NCBI GenBank assembly: GCA_009760855.2
Contig: WPIO01000001.1
Span: 12,035,501 to 12,099,500, forward strand
Direction of reading: 5' to 3'
Length of the DNA stretch: 64,000 nt
Origin: Cristatella mucedo
Lineage: Eukaryota > Bryozoa > Phylactolaemata > Cristatellidae
Under the pieces are notes generated by a model. The model had not been told where the DNA came from. It saw only the letters and a list, made by a program, of their open reading frames with translations, and made no database searches. The translations under genes and the position numbers were made by a program. Positions within the stretch are counted from its first letter, which is position 1. Each line of letters opens with the position of its first letter. Shown in pieces: positions 29,123 to 41,300 of this stretch.

Positions 29123-32100
29123 ATGAGCGAGTTTGAGAGCGTGCTGGACGGCCTGGGCTCTTTCGGACCCTACCAGCGGAGGCTGTTCATCCTGGTCAGC
29201 CTATTTGAGACGCCCACCTCGTGGGCTATGCTGCTGCCCGTCTTCAATGGTGCGTCACCCGGCTTCCGGTGTAGCGGAGCGCCTGCCAACTCGACTGTGC
29301 CTCCGACGGCTGTCTACCTATCGGCTAACGGTACAGATTACAGCAACTCGACACAGGATTGGCAAAGCAGCCCGGCGAACAGCAGCCAGCAGTGCCTTGC
29401 AGATGGCAGCCCGTGTCATGGCATGGCGTTCAACGAGTACGAGTTCACATCCATCGTGACCGAGGTAGCACACTGGTGCCATTTGGTGCCGTACTGTTGC
29501 TTTCCCTGTCTACTGTTGAGTCTGGCACTTATTTGAAAGTGAGTGGCTGCCCTGTAGCTGACGATGCTGTTCGTTATTGCGCTGTCACAGCTCTGCGCAC
29601 AGACTACGATACGGTCGTCTAGGCCGAGTTCGGGCTACTGTTTGGCCGGCCACCAGGGCTGCAGTACTGCTGCAGTCAAGAGTATTGTTTGCGGTTTTTG
29701 CTGCCTTTGTGACCTTTGTCCACCTGAGGCTCCTTGGCTGTGGCATGGAGAGTGCAGGTTTTTTTGGAGGCAGCATCGACCGTAAGTGGACAGGCCACTG
29801 ATCCTTGTGACTTTCTGTTCACCCAAGCGCCAGCTGGGCTGAATTAGGCTGCTGCCAAGTGCTCGCTCAATGCCTTGCCCCTTTCAACTTTGTCCTTAAG
29901 TGACTTGGCCAAGTCTCACTTTATTAGTGGCGGCCGTTTTTTCTACATTCTATGAATGAATTTTCCTTGCAACAACCAAATTGAATCGCCGAAGAAAGTC
30001 TGTGTCTGTCTCTGTCTGTCTGTCTTTCTCTCTATGTCTGTCTTCCTCTCACTCTCTCTGCAATGGTTACTGGATTGTGTTTGCTACTGATTTCATATCG
30101 GTCGTATGCTCTGCAGCTACCGGTTTGCCACGACCTGAACTTCGAGGACATGTTACCTAGTGAACATTGTTGCAGCCACCACGTGTGAGCCTGAGGAGTG
30201 ACTTATATCATAAGGATAACTCTACTTTGTTTGCACTTGGTCAGGTATCTACATGGTTTTATGCTTGCTAGCAATGTGAAGCAAGCAGACCAGAAGTGTT
30301 TGTCAGGAGGGCTTTGGGGGGGGGGCAGAGACAAGGAGCTATCGACCCCTTGCCTAGTCGGCTCCTAGCCTTGAGGCTGCTGCCCGCAGGTTGGTTTACC
30401 ATAGTCTGTGCACGGCAGCAGTTCGTTTGTCACACATTCGAGACTGAGCCGTGTGTTGTTGTGCAGGCGCTGCTGGGCACATTTTTGCTTTACTGCTCCA
30501 ATAAGGCCATACGGCCATACTGCCTGTGCATCGTCATCTTGCTCGACGCCTTGGTGCGATGCGTTGGGTGCAGGTGCACAAGCATGCCACGTTAATTTCT
30601 CCTTCGACGGTTCTCCCATAGTGGAACCTCGTGTGCAGAGGCAGCTACGTCAGCGACCTGGTGACCACTCTGCAGATGGTCGGTTTGCTGGTTGGCGCCA
30701 CGGCCACTGGACAGCTGGCAGATCTGTACGGACGTCGGCAGCTGCTGTTCATAACCTACGCGCTCATGCTGGCTGCCACGTTCGGCTCGGCCTGGGCCAA
30801 CTCGTGGCAGCTCTATGCAGCACTACGCACCGTTGTTGGAGCAGCCATAGGAGGTATGCAGCGACCCGTCAGGCGCAGCCCACGCAGTGTTCCGGCATAA
30901 CATTCATATCCCTCATAAATGGGTATCTAAATCCGGTTTGATTGCCTCATGCTCCTCTTCTTATAGCTCCTACGATTCTGAGGTGGCTTTTTTATTGGTT
31001 TTTGCTCCGAAGCTTTGCTCATCAAAACCTGTTATTTTTTGGAGATGATGATAATGTTATACGGCATTGTGCACGCATGTACCGGTTGAGGTGTACAACA
31101 GTGTGTGCCAAACTCAAGGTGTGGTCAGTGCTATATCGTGAAAGTGAGCCCCAATGTCAGTCAATCAGTGTGAATCAAAGTATTAGTACTTCTTAGGTAG
31201 CCCAGCAGAATTCCTTGGATGCAGTCAATGGTGTGATCTGCAGCTCATAGCAAATGACTGTTTTTGACAAAGGCAGCTCTGCTGTTCATATGCAAATGCT
31301 GGCTTCACCCAGCTAGTTGTAGCAGTAGCCACTGCTGCCCAATCTTCCTGCCATGTATTGCTAGTTCAAAATGCTGCATTTGCTATTTTGCCGATGCCAG
31401 GTGTCTCGGTTTCAGTATTGGCTGTTTGGTTCCCTTTAAGTCACCGTCTCTTTTTCTAGCGATACACAATGCTTTCTGAAGGACTCGAACCAGAATTGCT
31501 GGCTGAAACCCGGGTCCTAGAAGTTTGAGTACTCTACTGATGGATTAAGGCCTAGTGTGAGAAGTTCGATAAGATTAAGGCATTTTCATAGCTCAAAAAC
31601 TATCAAATCTTGAATGGATGAATGAACGAATTCGGACTCTTAGGGCTCCGTGAGACCGAATTAGCCGCAGGGCACTTAAAAAGGAGCAAATACAAAACAA
31701 TTTATTTGCATAGCGCTCTATCGAGGCACATCACGTATGCCGCAGGGTTCGAACATACGACCTTGGTCATTGAAGTCAAGCACCTTACCCCTGGCCCTTA
31801 ATGCATGCAAGCATTAAGGCTTATATTGCATTTTAGCAAGTCCAGCAGCTAGTGTTTGTCAAACTGCAGGAAAGCAAGTCCAGATGAGCTGTCAAAGCAA
31901 ATAGCATATTGTGGAAACCAGTACAAACGTTCGAGCAAAGGACTAAGGAAAATGCATGTCTTATCTCCTGTAGCATCTGCACGAAATCTGGATGTCCTGT
32001 TCTAGAGTGACCTATCACTAGACGACCACACTAGCTCCACAGTCAAGTCTGTCTACTTTCAGCTACATAACATTGCCAAAATTCGGCCTTGCTTAGACAT

Positions 32101-34686
32101 GGATACTACATCCAAATTGGCCCATGCATTTGTGACATCCCCTCTCGACTTCGGTAATGCTGCTTGCTTGTCTGTCGGCCTGTGCAATCAGACACTTACA
32201 GTTGGCGCAAAACTCGGCAGCTAGGCTTGCCTGTCGTGAGCAGTGAAGTTGCCACAACAGACTTCAAGCTGTTTTGCTTCTTACATCACATTACATAAAA
32301 TCTGCCTATTTTCAGCTTCATAACATTGCTAAAATTCTGGCTTGTTTAGATAAGGATACCACGTCCAAGTTGGTCCATGCATTCATGACATCCCGTCTCG
32401 ACTTCTGCAACTCACTGCTTACTGGCCTATCAGCATGTGCGATCAGGCGATTGCAGCTGGTGCAAAACTCTGCAGCTAGGCTTGTCTGTCGTGAGAGTCG
32501 CAGTTGCCACATCACACCACTTCTCGCCGACCTGCACTGGCTCCCAGTCAAGCAAAGGATTGACTTCAAGGTCTTGTCGCTCACTTTTAGGTCACTTCAT
32601 TCTTTGGCTCCAGCCTATCTCTCAGATTTACTCCCCCATCAGGCCAAGCATCGCACCACCCGCTTTTCGGAATCCAACAGTCTACAAATACCTCGTACAA
32701 ACCTCAAATCCTTTGGAGACCGTGCATTTAGTTCGTATGCTCCCAAAGCCTGGAACTCCCACCCGACCTGCGTCAGAACATCCCCTGACTTGACCACATT
32801 TAAAAAGAACTTAAAAACACCTATTTAGGACAGCATTTAGTGGGTCCCTGTGATTCGGCCTTGATGTGCTTATGCGTGCTGACACTGTGCATGCTGCCAC
32901 TAACCACATTTGCATGCTGACCGTGTGCATGTCACCCCTAACCATATTATTCATTTTGTTTGTTTATCAAGCATGATATTATTACTCACCATCCAATTGC
33001 ATTTCCCCTTGCAGCAAATGTAAAGTGCCTAGAGAGAGATTGAGTTCTCTGAGGGTCTTTATCAAGTGCATTATTATTATTATTATTATTACATGCTGCA
33101 CATGGCCATGCACGCAAAGTATCCGTACAAAGCATGGAAGTCGTTGCATTACTATAGCTGCTATAGCAACGCCACAGGTTTTTCCCTGTTGTCACTCCAC
33201 TTCTGATGCAACCTCACTTTTGCTACTCCCAACAGGTAGGCTTTTATCAGAAGTCTAGAGCAGTTTGGAATCAGAGCAGAATTGGAGCAGAGTGTATTGA
33301 TATTGTTCTTACATGTGCGGTTAAGCTTAAGGTTAAGTTAGATGTTTAAGTAAAAGTTTAAGGTTAAGCTTACCTCCTGTAAGATGCCTGTGAGGTGCAA
33401 CCTTTGGCGAGCTGCAAAGCATTGCTGTAACTCGGCGCGTGGCATGATATTGCAAGTAATTCTCTAGCTCTAATGGAGAATAGTACATTGCCCAATTCCT
33501 ACGATGCCTTGTACAGATTGCTGTACATGGCAATTAGAATCAGCACCTCGGCAGTAATTTTAATATAGGCTAGCATACGTTGCATTCCCAGTAATGCATA
33601 CCGAAAGCTGCTGAGGCTGTGAGTGCGCTATACAAAGCTCTCCTTCGTAACACTTACATGGTCTTTATGACTTTGTGGAGTTACAGACGGAGATACATTA
33701 CATTGCATTGCGTAGCTGCAATCTCGATGCCAGTGTAGTTCGGCCAGGCCGTGCATGGTAGCATGGTAGCTCGTTCATGAGGCGTTTGTTCGTCCATGTG
33801 AGCTGCTCGAGCCACTTGTCCACTGTCTGCATGCTCGTACAGCAGCTGCTGAATGCCCCCACTAGTAGTGCTAGTGTGCTTATCAGCCAGCCCTCCTGCA
33901 ACTTACGCTGCATGTTCTTTTTAGGGCACATGGTTGTCAATTTCGTTCTGCCAATGGAGTGGGTTGGCAAAAAATGGAGGACCCTCTGCGGTTGCATCGG
34001 TTTTTGGGCAATCGGTCTCATGATTTTGCCATTATGGGCGTATTTCATTCGAAACTGGCGCCATCTGACTATGGCCACGTCTGTCTGTGGACTGCCACTG
34101 CTGTTGACTTATTGGTAGGCTCACGAGCTGCTTCGTGGAAGCAGTACACTGGTTATCGTTTAACTGTGAGTGACTTGCGAAAGCTCTGAGAGTACACATT
34201 TGGCCTATATGGTAGACCCATCGGTCGTGAACAACCGTGTCCTTTCTCGAAATTGTTGTTTGCCATTACTCGGGATCCCTTCATGATGTACCATGCTTTT
34301 TTCTACCCAAACCAATGATGTGTCTGAACTCTATTGTTTCATTCATATCTGCATTAAAATTTTATCAAGGTTTTAAGTGCATCTAAGCTTAGAATAGCTA
34401 ATTTTGGTGGATCTGTGTATCAGCCTAGCTTTGTTTTGTCGGCATCTAACCATGGTTAGCATTGTGCTTGCTGTAAAGTGGCTAAGCTGCAGCCTACTAG
34501 CCTTTTGTTTTAAATCCGTAAGCTATTAGGTCCCGTGATAAGTTGTGAACACCGTGATGCTTATCGGTAGCTAGGATTTGTCCGGCTGGGTCGGGTCCTC
34601 GGCCGTTTTCTTCTCTCATCCGATTTTCCTGCTTGCACATTTTGTGTCTGTATTTCTTGGTGTCTGTGTGTGTGTCTCTCTCTCTG

Positions 34687-34762
<76 letters not shown>

Positions 34763-35335
34763 AAGTTTATATATATATATATATAATTCATGTATATAGC
34801 GCCCAAGAGAAGTTAATCTCTATTCAGGCGCTTCACATATGCCTCGGGGCTCGAGCCCACAACCTCAGCCAGACCTTGGTCGGGGCGAGCACCTTAACCA
34901 CTGGACCAAACCAGCGCGGCATCTCTCTCTCTCCCCCTGTCACTGTTGCCCTTTGTCTCTCTTGCTTTTTTTCTGTTTCCCTCACTCTCTCTATTCTCAA
35001 CCCGTGACTTTCCAAATATCTATATCTTCCTTTGGTTTGTCGTTCTCTCATTCAAACTTGAGTCAGCTCATGCAAACCATGTTGCTATCTTTCTGGTATG
35101 TATATAATGATCATGGCCACTGCCACCACCTGCCTGCCACCAAATCCTCAAAGTGCTATTGTTTGCATTCTCGGCCAGGTGGACACCGGAAAGTGCCCGC
35201 TGGCTGGTCCAACGTGGCCGCTTCGATGAGGCGGAGGCGATATTGACAAGTGCTGCCAAGTTTAACAAGAAGCCAGTGCCAGACTTCTCTCTGTTGAAAG
35301 CTTTTGCAAAGGTCGGTCTGTTTATATTGTCTGAT

Positions 35336-35388
<53 letters not shown>

Positions 35389-38300
35389 TGCCATGTTTTG
35401 CCACCCGAAGGGTCATGGAATGTAATTTTATGTATCTCCATCTGTAACTAAACAAAGCTGCAAAGACTAAGCGGGTGTTACACAGAAGTTTTCCATAGTG
35501 CACTCAAAGCCTAAGCAGCATTCGGTACACATATGCAGATGCCTTATCGAGTAGGTTGGTCTCTTCGGCCCTTGAGTCTTTGCTCAGGGGTAAGGTGCTC
35601 TTTGTTCATGACCTAGGCCGTGGGTTCGAGTCTTTTATTGCCTGCTGAAAGCGGGATGATCGCTGCCAAGGCACTTCTGCCACTGTATAAACGAGGCTTC
35701 TGAATCAGCTGACAATTACTATTTACTTCGTGGAGAAATGCCTGCTTACTCGTGGTTGTTCATATGACACGGTTGCTTGCTTGCAGGCCGACAAAGAAAT
35801 GAAGGAGCAAGCTAAGAAGTACAGTTACTGCCATCTGTTCATCGACACCCGATCAGCCACTGTCACCTTGGTGTGCTTGCTCGGATGGTAAGCAGCTGGC
35901 TGATACAGCAGGGGCCATTGGTGGTGGTGGTGGTGGTGAGGGGATGCCGATATTTGTTTGTGCGTGTGCTCATTTTGCTCGGATGTTACGTGAGCCCCTC
36001 GACATGTGAGCATCTTCTTTCGACATTTGCCGATATCATTAGTCGCTGGCCAGCTGGCGGCTGACGGCCCCGTTTGGTGGCTGAGCAGATTGTGTGACTG
36101 CTTGATCTGTGATGGTTGGGGTCGCCAAGGCTCCTAAACATTTTATCGTCACAAAATGAATGCTTCTGGCTGCTCACCTTCTGAAGCCACACTCTGGTGA
36201 GCCCAGCCAACGTGGTGCAGCCGGAGCCGAAGTCAGGAGCCGGACCATCTTGACCATCTTGACCATCTTTGAAGGTGTTGCAGTGCCATCAGCTGCAGAT
36301 TGTGGGCAGATATTCATAGCATGGCCAGACAAAACCGAAATGCATGTCTATGAACAAGGAGCAGGTCAAAGGAAGGTCTGGCCGCTCTGAAGCTGGACGT
36401 AAGAAGGCCAATGGCAACGCCTGCACATTCCTGCGTGTCGAGCTGTTGACTTCGTCTGACCTACAGATTGCAACAAGAAAAACAGGCCAATTAGTGTGTT
36501 GAGTGTATAAGAGCAGAAAGCATGCTAAACGGTCCCTCGTGTTTCGGTTTGCATAATGATGAAACGAGCATTTTATTTCTGACATGCAGACCAAATTTGA
36601 TTTGAATTGGTTGAAACATGAGGTTGTGGTTGATGTGCACGAGGAAATGTATAATTGTAAAAAATAGCAGTCACTTGGGCTTGCTCAAGATAAGTAAAAA
36701 TCAAGTGCTCTTCACACCAGCATCATGCAAAATGAGGTAGCACTTCGACAGGATCTGCAAGGGAGTGAATGGGGGTTTTCGTTTATTTTTGTCGCTTTGG
36801 GGATGTTGGAGCAATGTGTTTTACACAAGCTATTTATTTCAAACCCTTTGGAGGGTCTCATTTTATAATCAAATTTAAAGTAGTCATTTTTTGAATGCTG
36901 TTCACATCCGATCCACGATCCATGAGCCTCGTTGTCCTTTTTTATCAACACCATCCCATATTTTCCTGGTTATAGTACATTTTCATTTGAGCAGCTACTT
37001 AAGCCCGAACAATTTTGTTTAAATGTGATTTTTATTTTCGAAACTAAGCCATCAGATGTGGGAACCAGAACACAGGTTCGTACCTTATTATTTGGTTCAC
37101 TGCTCTTTTCCAGCTTTTTCAGAAGTCAGTGATGCTTGCTGCTGAGCCACTGTACGATGGCAATGGAGAGAAATCTTTGTGCTGCTGGGTGAAAAACCAG
37201 CCTCACTCATGCTGATGCTGCGGGAATGCAATAGAGTGCTAAGTGGCTACGATAAATTTTCTCCCTTTTCTACTCGGATAGCATGTACTAATTACTATTC
37301 AGTTCAGTAGTATGGTAGCCAGTACTTTGGGCACCTAAACAAAAAAAAACTATTTGCCAGGTGCATTGGACACCATTTAAATAGCAACTATGACTGCTGG
37401 ATGCTCCCAGGAGGTATAAGCCGACTTGTACATAACCCCCATTGTTTGTCTGCAAAAACGTCCTACAAGTGTCTGCCCTGACGATAGTTGTAGGAGAGGG
37501 ACACACCCCAGCTGCCCGGAATGTTATCTTACCTCTAAAAACAGCCAACCGTGTTCGTACTTGCAGCCTGATTACCTTACTTTGATTCCAAACGGTTCAA
37601 GGTTTTTCTGTGTCAGGACAGCGGCAGTGCATCTGCATACAACATAATTTATTTGTCTAGTGCCCTGAGAGAACTTAATCTCTCTCCAGGTGTGTCGCAT
37701 GTCGCGCTGGGCTCGAGCCCACGGCCTTGTCGTCAAAGGCCGTGGGCCAAATCAGGGCGACGCATGCATTTTGACTCTTGCCGAAAGCTGACCGGGTCGA
37801 TGCCTCGGAAAATACATTCAATTATATAGGATAATGGCGGCCCAACATCCAATTGCTGTCAGTAACTAGCTCAGTATGCATTGCTCAGCTTCACTTATAA
37901 AAAAAGCATCGACACACTTCATGCAAATGTTTTCATTGCTAATAGACAAGGATTAAGTCTCTTGGCTGAGGTGATACTGGCTTCCTGGTGATATCCGTTG
38001 GACCTTGTAAATAATTTCCTGCTTAGTAAGCGTAAGCTCTTTCTGCCTTGGCTGCTCAGTCATTAGCCATTCCACTTTCAAGCTCCTGGGCATGTAGCAA
38101 TGATATGCTACTGCATTGCTCGAGCAGCTGAACAGACGAGTGCTGAGCCATCTTATCGTCTCTGTGTGCATCCTTCAGGTTTGTGAGCAGCTGTGTCTAC
38201 TATGGCTTCAGCTTCAATCTGAAGAACATCGCTGGCGACCGGTATTTGAACTTTTTCATCTCCGGTCTGGTAGAGCTTCCAGCTTTAGCTTTCGTCCTTT

Positions 38301-41300
38301 TAGTGAATAACAGGTAAGATTTTTTACCGCATTGCCTCAGTCGTGAGACGTGATAGCCAAATTTGGTTTATGTTGCCGTATGTCACCATACTGTAAGTCG
38401 GATTAACATATGAGGAATTAGGTGTAGTATAAGTTTCTCCTGCATAACTTGTTGTTTTCCAAAACATCACAATTACGATTAGCCGTTGGATCTGTGACCT
38501 CATATTGTAAACTGCTCTGTGGAAGCATCCCGAAACTTCGATTTGACTTGCTGTTATTACCAATTATAGCTTGCCTCATGTTCCTATTGTGTAGTGCCCC
38601 GCTGGTCTCAATGTGCTTGCATGAACTGGTTCCGTGGTCATAGCTATGTAAGGCCCTGGTGTAGAAAAGGCAGTCATATAGCAGATCTTAGCGACTGATG
38701 TGTAGTAACATTGTATGTTACTAATAGGAACCCATGAAATATGCCAGTATGTTGGCCAGAGCAATTGTTTCGTTAGTATTAGGTATGACAATAATTATTT
38801 TATTTCTCTGTAGCCCTAATGTTAATGAAACCATTGCTCTAGCTAACATACTGGCATATTTCATGGGTTCCTATTAGTAACATACAATGTTACTACACAT
38901 CAGTCACTATAGTCTTAATCTTAACTCAGTGATGAGATTCTTACTGTTATGACTTACCATGGCTTGGCTTCTTTATACATAGGTGAATTTTAGCCTGATC
39001 ATGCCCCCAGATCCTGTATGGACACTAAATAAGCTGTTCCTTTCCTCTGATTAAAGATCGTTGGCGACATAAGCTTTTGCTCTGCAGGTCCTAGACTGCG
39101 GAACTTACTTCAACAATTCCTATGCAGTGACATCTACTCTCCTGCTGCTGACTGTGACACATTCTTTACCATTGCTCTGAGCTGCTGCTTCCATGCTACG
39201 CACCACCCCAACTGCTTTCCTGACTCAGCTATCACCTTTCTCTTTGTTGCATGAGATGAAGTCTTGTTGGCTACCAAATTGTAACAAAGTCGCGTAAGGT
39301 TTAAACGGGCTACAAAAGTCTCATTTGCAGCACCCACACAAGTCATTGTAGCATTTTGGAGTTACTGAAGGAAATGCATTACAATCGAGTCTTGCAGTTT
39401 GCAACTTTCTTTTCCCTCTCTACAAGCAGGGCAAAAGCTGCTGGGGCTCTTCTGCCTCCGCACAAAAAAGGACTGTTGAATCAGCTATATTTTGTTTTTT
39501 ACTTTTTATGCATATGACTTCATGGCATGTTTAGTTGAATTGCTTAAGTGCTGAATGGTGCCTGCTATAGTTTTGGCAGTATCTTCTTTTCTATCTGTAG
39601 GCTCGGCAGGCGATGGACAATATTCGGCCTGTTCCTTGTTGCAGGCGTGTCTCTGGCTTCCATAGCCATTATCGATAACGTAGGTAAGCTGAATTTTGTA
39701 CACGTGCATTCTCATGCTGTTATTTTTGCCAGTTTGCTGATAGGTGCCTACCTGAGGTCGGTAACCCCAAGCCAGTCGTGGAAGTGGCAGGTGACAGCAC
39801 AGCAGATGGCACTTGCCTTCAGCTGCAGGCCACCGTGCTTGTCACCCGATGGTACTTGCACTGCTGTCTGCTGTAGCCGCCGCGTCCCCTCACAACGCAT
39901 TCAGTCGCCACTGATGCGGTCGTGACTGGCACTCCGAGCGGTTCAACGCTGCAGGCGGAGCTGATTGGCTAGCCAGCAGCACGTGGGCACTGATCGCACC
40001 TGCCATGGTGGGCAAGGCGGCTGTGTCGGGCGGATGGGCTGCCGTGCAAATATTCTCTGCCGAGCAGTTTCCTACTCTTGTCAGGTAGGGGCATTCACTG
40101 CACGTTTGGAACCTCCCCTCCACACCCACCATTCGTTCGGCGGGTGTGGTGCCTTTTTTCGGCGAGGGGAGTTATCTGAGCCGATGTCGTCTTGCCTCGA
40201 TCGCTGCTGTGCGCATGCCTTTGCAAAGATATGTGCTTATAGCAGGTGCATTTGCAGGAACCTCGGAATCGCTGCGTGCTCCATGGCTGCTCGAGTTGGA
40301 GGCATCGTTGCACCGCAGATTGGTTCTTTGGTAAGCATTGCACCCTGGCCGAGTGGGTTAACCTGCTAAGAGAGCCACTTCTGTTGCCGAATGGTATGGG
40401 GGATGGGTGTGTGCGCTTGCAGTGTAGTTTTTTTATGCTTGACGTGGGTTCTAGTCTGCCCCACTGCGGTCGGGTTGAAAGCCCTTTAGGCTCTGGCAGC
40501 GACAGAAATCAGGGTGTTGAGTCAGCCACTCTTTCATGCTTTCGTTACAGCGTGTGTAAAATGCCATGAAAGAGATTAAATTCTCCGAGAGGGCTTTACA
40601 AATGTATTATTATTACTATTATTACTTTATTAGTATTATTATGTATAGTTATATATGAAAAATACTGCATATTATGTTGCCACACTTACGTGTACAGTAA
40701 AATGTTAGCCGGACATTTGCTATGTATTCTTTATCATGTCATGGCTGTATAGTGAGGAAGTAAAAAAGCCTGCCATTCTAATTTGCAGTCCCCCTTTAAG
40801 GCAAGTCTGGCTCTCTTGCGTCTACGGTGGGTGGGTCTTTGCACTATCACTGCCTCATCATTCTCTTTACACTTGTGTAGCAATTATGCCGACGAGTCTT
40901 TTTGCCCGCCAGACGAGATTAACTTTGATGGTAATTATATGTCATGCGTATAGTGCCCAAAGAGAACCAGGCGCCTAGCATCTTACCGAAAGGCAGCAAT
41001 AACCAACGGCTAATGACATGCAAGGTATCATACTTAGACAAGCATGCGAAATTACACGAGAAGATACTCAGGACCACTAGCTAGAAGGACCCCTGATTAG
41101 GAGCATGTGCTGAATCATACACGGGTTAGCACAGAAAGCACTGTCAAAAACAAGAAAAAATCGCCAATAATAATATTGAAAATAATAAGAGGCTTTTTTT
41201 TTAGCTCTTCGAGAGTGCTGAATCTATTTGTTCGAGCTGTACACTTGCTGGGAAGGAACACCTCGAGACAAGTCAAGCTGAGCGAGGCAGATATGTCTTT

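Noticed and set aside
39548-39925. Single 125-codon exon
   Set aside because: The frame contains the true SLC22 exon 7 (39601-39683) but reads through its GT donor into intron. Only the spliced part is real.
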